Source: Candidatus Kapaibacterium sp. (GTDB lineage: Bacteria; Bacteroidota; Ignavibacteria; Kapaibacteriales; UBA4661). Taken from it: a DNA stretch of 64,000 bases. The stretch's first letter is position 1, and every line of letters begins with the position of its first letter. Both the position numbers and the translations under genes were made by a program. This document shows, in pieces, positions 62,108 to 64,000 of this stretch. A model generated the notes under the pieces. That model searched no databases, was not told the origin of the DNA, and worked only from the letters and a program-made list of their open reading frames with translations. The stretch is taken from assembly GCA_025455065.1 (NCBI GenBank), contig JALONG010000005.1, positions 55,110 to 119,109 of the forward strand, given 5' to 3'.

Positions 62108-63202
62108 ATGACAGCACACATTATCGTATTAGCCGGAGACGGCGTAGGACCTGAGGTTACGCGAGAAGCAGTCCGCGTCTTGCAAACAATCGGCACAAAA
62201 TTCCAACACACCTTCACCTTTGAAGACCATCTTATTGGCGGCTGCGCGATTGATGCGACGGGTTCTGCGCTGCCGGAAGCAACTATTCACGCTGCATCCA
62301 AAGCAGATGCCGTGCTGTTGGGTGCAGTCGGCGGACCGAAATGGGACGACCCAAAAGCCAAAACACGTCCTGAAGATGGCTTGCTTGCTATTCGCAAAGC
62401 ACTGAAACTCTATGCTAATCTTCGCCCCGTGAAAGTCTATCCCGAACTTGCTTACGCTTCACCCCTCAAACCGGAAATCCTCGCGGGAACAGATTTTATC
62501 GTGGTTCGTGAACTCACGGGCGGCTTATATTTCGGGCAACCGAAAGAGCGCCGCACACGTGCAGACGGCGGCATTACGGCGGTTGATACGCTAGAATACC
62601 ACGATTACGAAGTAGAGCGCATTCTCAATCTTGCCTTTGAACTCGCCGGAGGCAAGGCGCGGCGAGGCATTGTCGCAAGTGTAGATAAAGCAAACGTGCT
62701 GGAAACATCACGCCTCTGGCGTGAACACGCAACGGCAATCAGCAGCAAATACCCCGCCGTCACGCTTCAACACGTGCTTGTGGATACAGCAGCCATGCGG
62801 CTCGTGATGTCCCCCTCGCAGTTTGATGTGCTTGTTACGGAAAATACATTTGGAGATATTTTGACCGATGAAGCGGCTGTTTTAGCGGGTTCTATGGGCT
62901 TGCTACCGTCGGCTTCGATTGGCGAAGTACAAAATAGCAAGGGCTTTGCTTTGGGATTGTACGAGCCTATACACGGCTCTGCGCCTGACATTGCAGGGAA
63001 AGGCATTGCAAATCCCGTCGGTACAATCCTGAGCGCAGCCATGCTGTTGCGTCATTCGTTGGGGTTAGAAGTGGAAGCATCGGCAATCGAAAAAGCGGTG
63101 GAAACCGCATTACAACAAGGCGCACGGACTACAGATTTAACCAAAACCAATCCACTTTCGACTGCACAAATGACCGATGCAATTCTCAAGCATTTGTCAT
63201 AG
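62108..63202 (+). CDS. leuB: 3-isopropylmalate dehydrogenase
   Basis: LeuB oxidises and decarboxylates 3-isopropylmalate in leucine synthesis, using NAD and a divalent metal. The 364-residue protein has [39 protein letters not shown], the YFGQPKERR loop, [15 protein letters not shown], and [27 protein letters not shown], then [19 protein letters not shown]. All are the family signatures. leuC, leuD and leuA are not adjacent. Confidence 0.96.
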   Translation: MTAHIIVLAGDGVGPEVTREAVRVLQTIGTKFQHTFTFEDHLIGGCAIDATGSALPEATIHAASKADAVLLGAVGGPKWDDPKAKTRPEDGLLAIRKALKLYANLRPVKVYPELAYASPLKPEILAGTDFIVVRELTGGLYFGQPKERRTRADGGITAVDTLEYHDYEVERILNLAFELAGGKARRGIVASVDKANVLETSRLWREHATAISSKYPAVTLQHVLVDTAAMRLVMSPSQFDVLVTENTFGDILTDEAAVLAGSMGLLPSASIGEVQNSKGFALGLYEPIHGSAPDIAGKGIANPVGTILSAAMLLRHSLGLEVEASAIEKAVETALQQGARTTDLTKTNPLSTAQMTDAILKHLS

Positions 63203-63230
63203 TTCTTTTGTTAGTGTTCATTGCCTGAAT

Positions 63231-63887
63231 ATGGCTTCAATACAAGCACCATATATCATTACCTCTGTCGTCGTTCAGAAAAAAAATGCCTCGCGGTGTT
63301 CGGTGTTTCTGAACGGCGAGTTTGCGTTTGGCTGTATGATTGATACGGCGGTGCGTTTTGGTTTAACAAAAGGCAAAGAGCTTTCCAAGCAAGATGTGGA
63401 GCGGCTTCAAGAGCAGGAAGATATTATCGCTTTGAAGCAAACTGCCCTTCGGTATGCCACGTACAAATCTCGCACAGCGGAGGAAGTTCGCCGCAAAATG
63501 CTGGAAAAAGAGTTTGCACCCGAAGAAGCAGAATACGCCGTACAGTTTTTAGAGGAATTTGGCTACGTGGATGACCGCAAATACGCCCGTGCCTACATCA
63601 AAGAAGCTGTTGAGCGAAAGTTTATGGGAGTGAATCGTTTGCGGCAGGAACTTTTGAAGCGCGGCATTTCTAAATTTGATGTGGAAGATGCACTCACCGA
63701 AGCCTTTCCGCCTGAAAGCAGCAAAGAAGCGGCTTTTGAGACAGCGCTCGCTGCGGCGGAGAAAAAACTTCGTTCTTTGGGAAGAAAAGACGAAGAGAAG
63801 CGCAAACAGGCGCTTGTGGGGTATTTGCAGCGCCAAGGATTTTCGTGGGAGGTGATAAAACGGGTATTGGCGGAAGGTATTGGCTAA
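63231..63887 (+). CDS. recX: RecX-family recombination regulator
   Basis: RecX modulates RecA filaments. The 218-residue protein has an N-terminal part (about 1-60) and three helical repeats in the RecX pattern: LKQTALRYATYKSRTAEEVRRKML, FLEEFGYVDDRKYARAYIKEAV and RLRQELLKRGISKFDVEDAL, then YLQRQGFSWEVIKRVL. The length is close to that of other RecX proteins. The ATG at 63231 avoids overlap with leuB, which an 18-codon longer reading would cause. recA is not in the window. Confidence 0.92.
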   Translation: MASIQAPYIITSVVVQKKNASRCSVFLNGEFAFGCMIDTAVRFGLTKGKELSKQDVERLQEQEDIIALKQTALRYATYKSRTAEEVRRKMLEKEFAPEEAEYAVQFLEEFGYVDDRKYARAYIKEAVERKFMGVNRLRQELLKRGISKFDVEDALTEAFPPESSKEAAFETALAAAEKKLRSLGRKDEEKRKQALVGYLQRQGFSWEVIKRVLAEGIG

Positions 63888-64000
63888 TTGAGAACAATTA
63901 TAATGCGTCGTCCTAAAAAGGGTTGACAAGACAAACGCCCTAGGGCGCGAAAAAATTGGTAAAAAATTCGTTTGGTGTCATCATCTTTAAGGATGAATGT
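63888..64000. other. Intergenic sequence at the window's right edge
   Basis: No gene begins before the window ends. A TTGACA (63923-63928) and a 12-bp palindrome CGCCCTAGGGCG (63936-63947) could belong to a promoter or operator of the next gene. There is not enough sequence to decide. Confidence 0.35.

Overview
The window looks like chromosomal DNA of an aerobic, Gram-negative member of the Bacteroidota/Chlorobiota side of the tree, most like Kapabacteria or Ignavibacteria. This is inferred from gene content, not from a marker-gene match. Four things point there. There is a complete alternative complex III (actABCDEF) next to an aa3-type oxidase. A large secreted protein ends in a type IX secretion sorting tail. 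One gene fuses the E1 alpha and beta subunits of a branched-chain-type 2-oxoacid dehydrogenase, as in Bacteroidetes. Many genes also lack a clear Shine-Dalgarno sequence. I see no tRNA, rRNA, CRISPR array, prophage or intact insertion sequence.

Region 1 (1-10.3 kb): the 3' end of a beta-propeller sensor fused to a class III cyclase, then convergent nuoL, a Uma2-type nuclease, a class II glutamine amidotransferase and ribD on the minus strand, then polA on the plus strand. Region 2 (10.3-25.6 kb): fifteen minus-strand genes form one respiratory block. In transcription order they are nuoA, nuoB, a membrane cytochrome c, coxB, coxA, ctaB, coxC, coxD, a small CxxC membrane protein, and actA to actF. 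Together they cover the entry point of complex I, a quinol:cytochrome c oxidoreductase, a cytochrome c carrier and the terminal oxidase. A hairpin after coxA and an inverted repeat between actB and actC probably tune expression. An ABC-F gene (uup type) closes the minus-strand run.

Region 3 (27.9-44.1 kb): gene direction switches. The switch zone holds a tiny secreted Lys/Glu-only protein with its own terminator and an AT-rich stretch with several DnaA-box-like 9-mers, a possible replication origin. Plus-strand genes follow: an M20 dipeptidase, a 7TM-HD (PgpH-like) phosphohydrolase, ffh, rpsP, two E1 dehydrogenase genes with a Uma2 gene between them, and the type IX cargo protein. An orphan LuxR-type response regulator lies on the other strand. 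Region 4 (44.2-46.9 kb): mraZ-rsmH and a GNAT gene on the minus strand, with four ordered MraZ-box repeats upstream. The rest of the division and cell wall cluster is absent.

Region 5 (46.9-55.7 kb): a VWA-domain gene and its terminator, then a four-gene envelope cassette: a degenerate family 2 glycosidase fused to a multi-pass membrane domain, a beta-barrel with a TonB-box-like segment but no room for a plug, a SPOR protein and a TonB protein. This is the best candidate here for an undescribed system. Region 6 (55.9-64 kb): HAD phosphatase, peptide deformylase, YgjP-like metalloprotease, a TlpA-type thioredoxin, a secreted esterase, argC, leuB and recX.

Several dispersed palindromes and short tandem duplications lie at gene ends (2.1, 14.5, 30.4, 39.3, 40.5, 44.1 and 55.8 kb) and are described separately.
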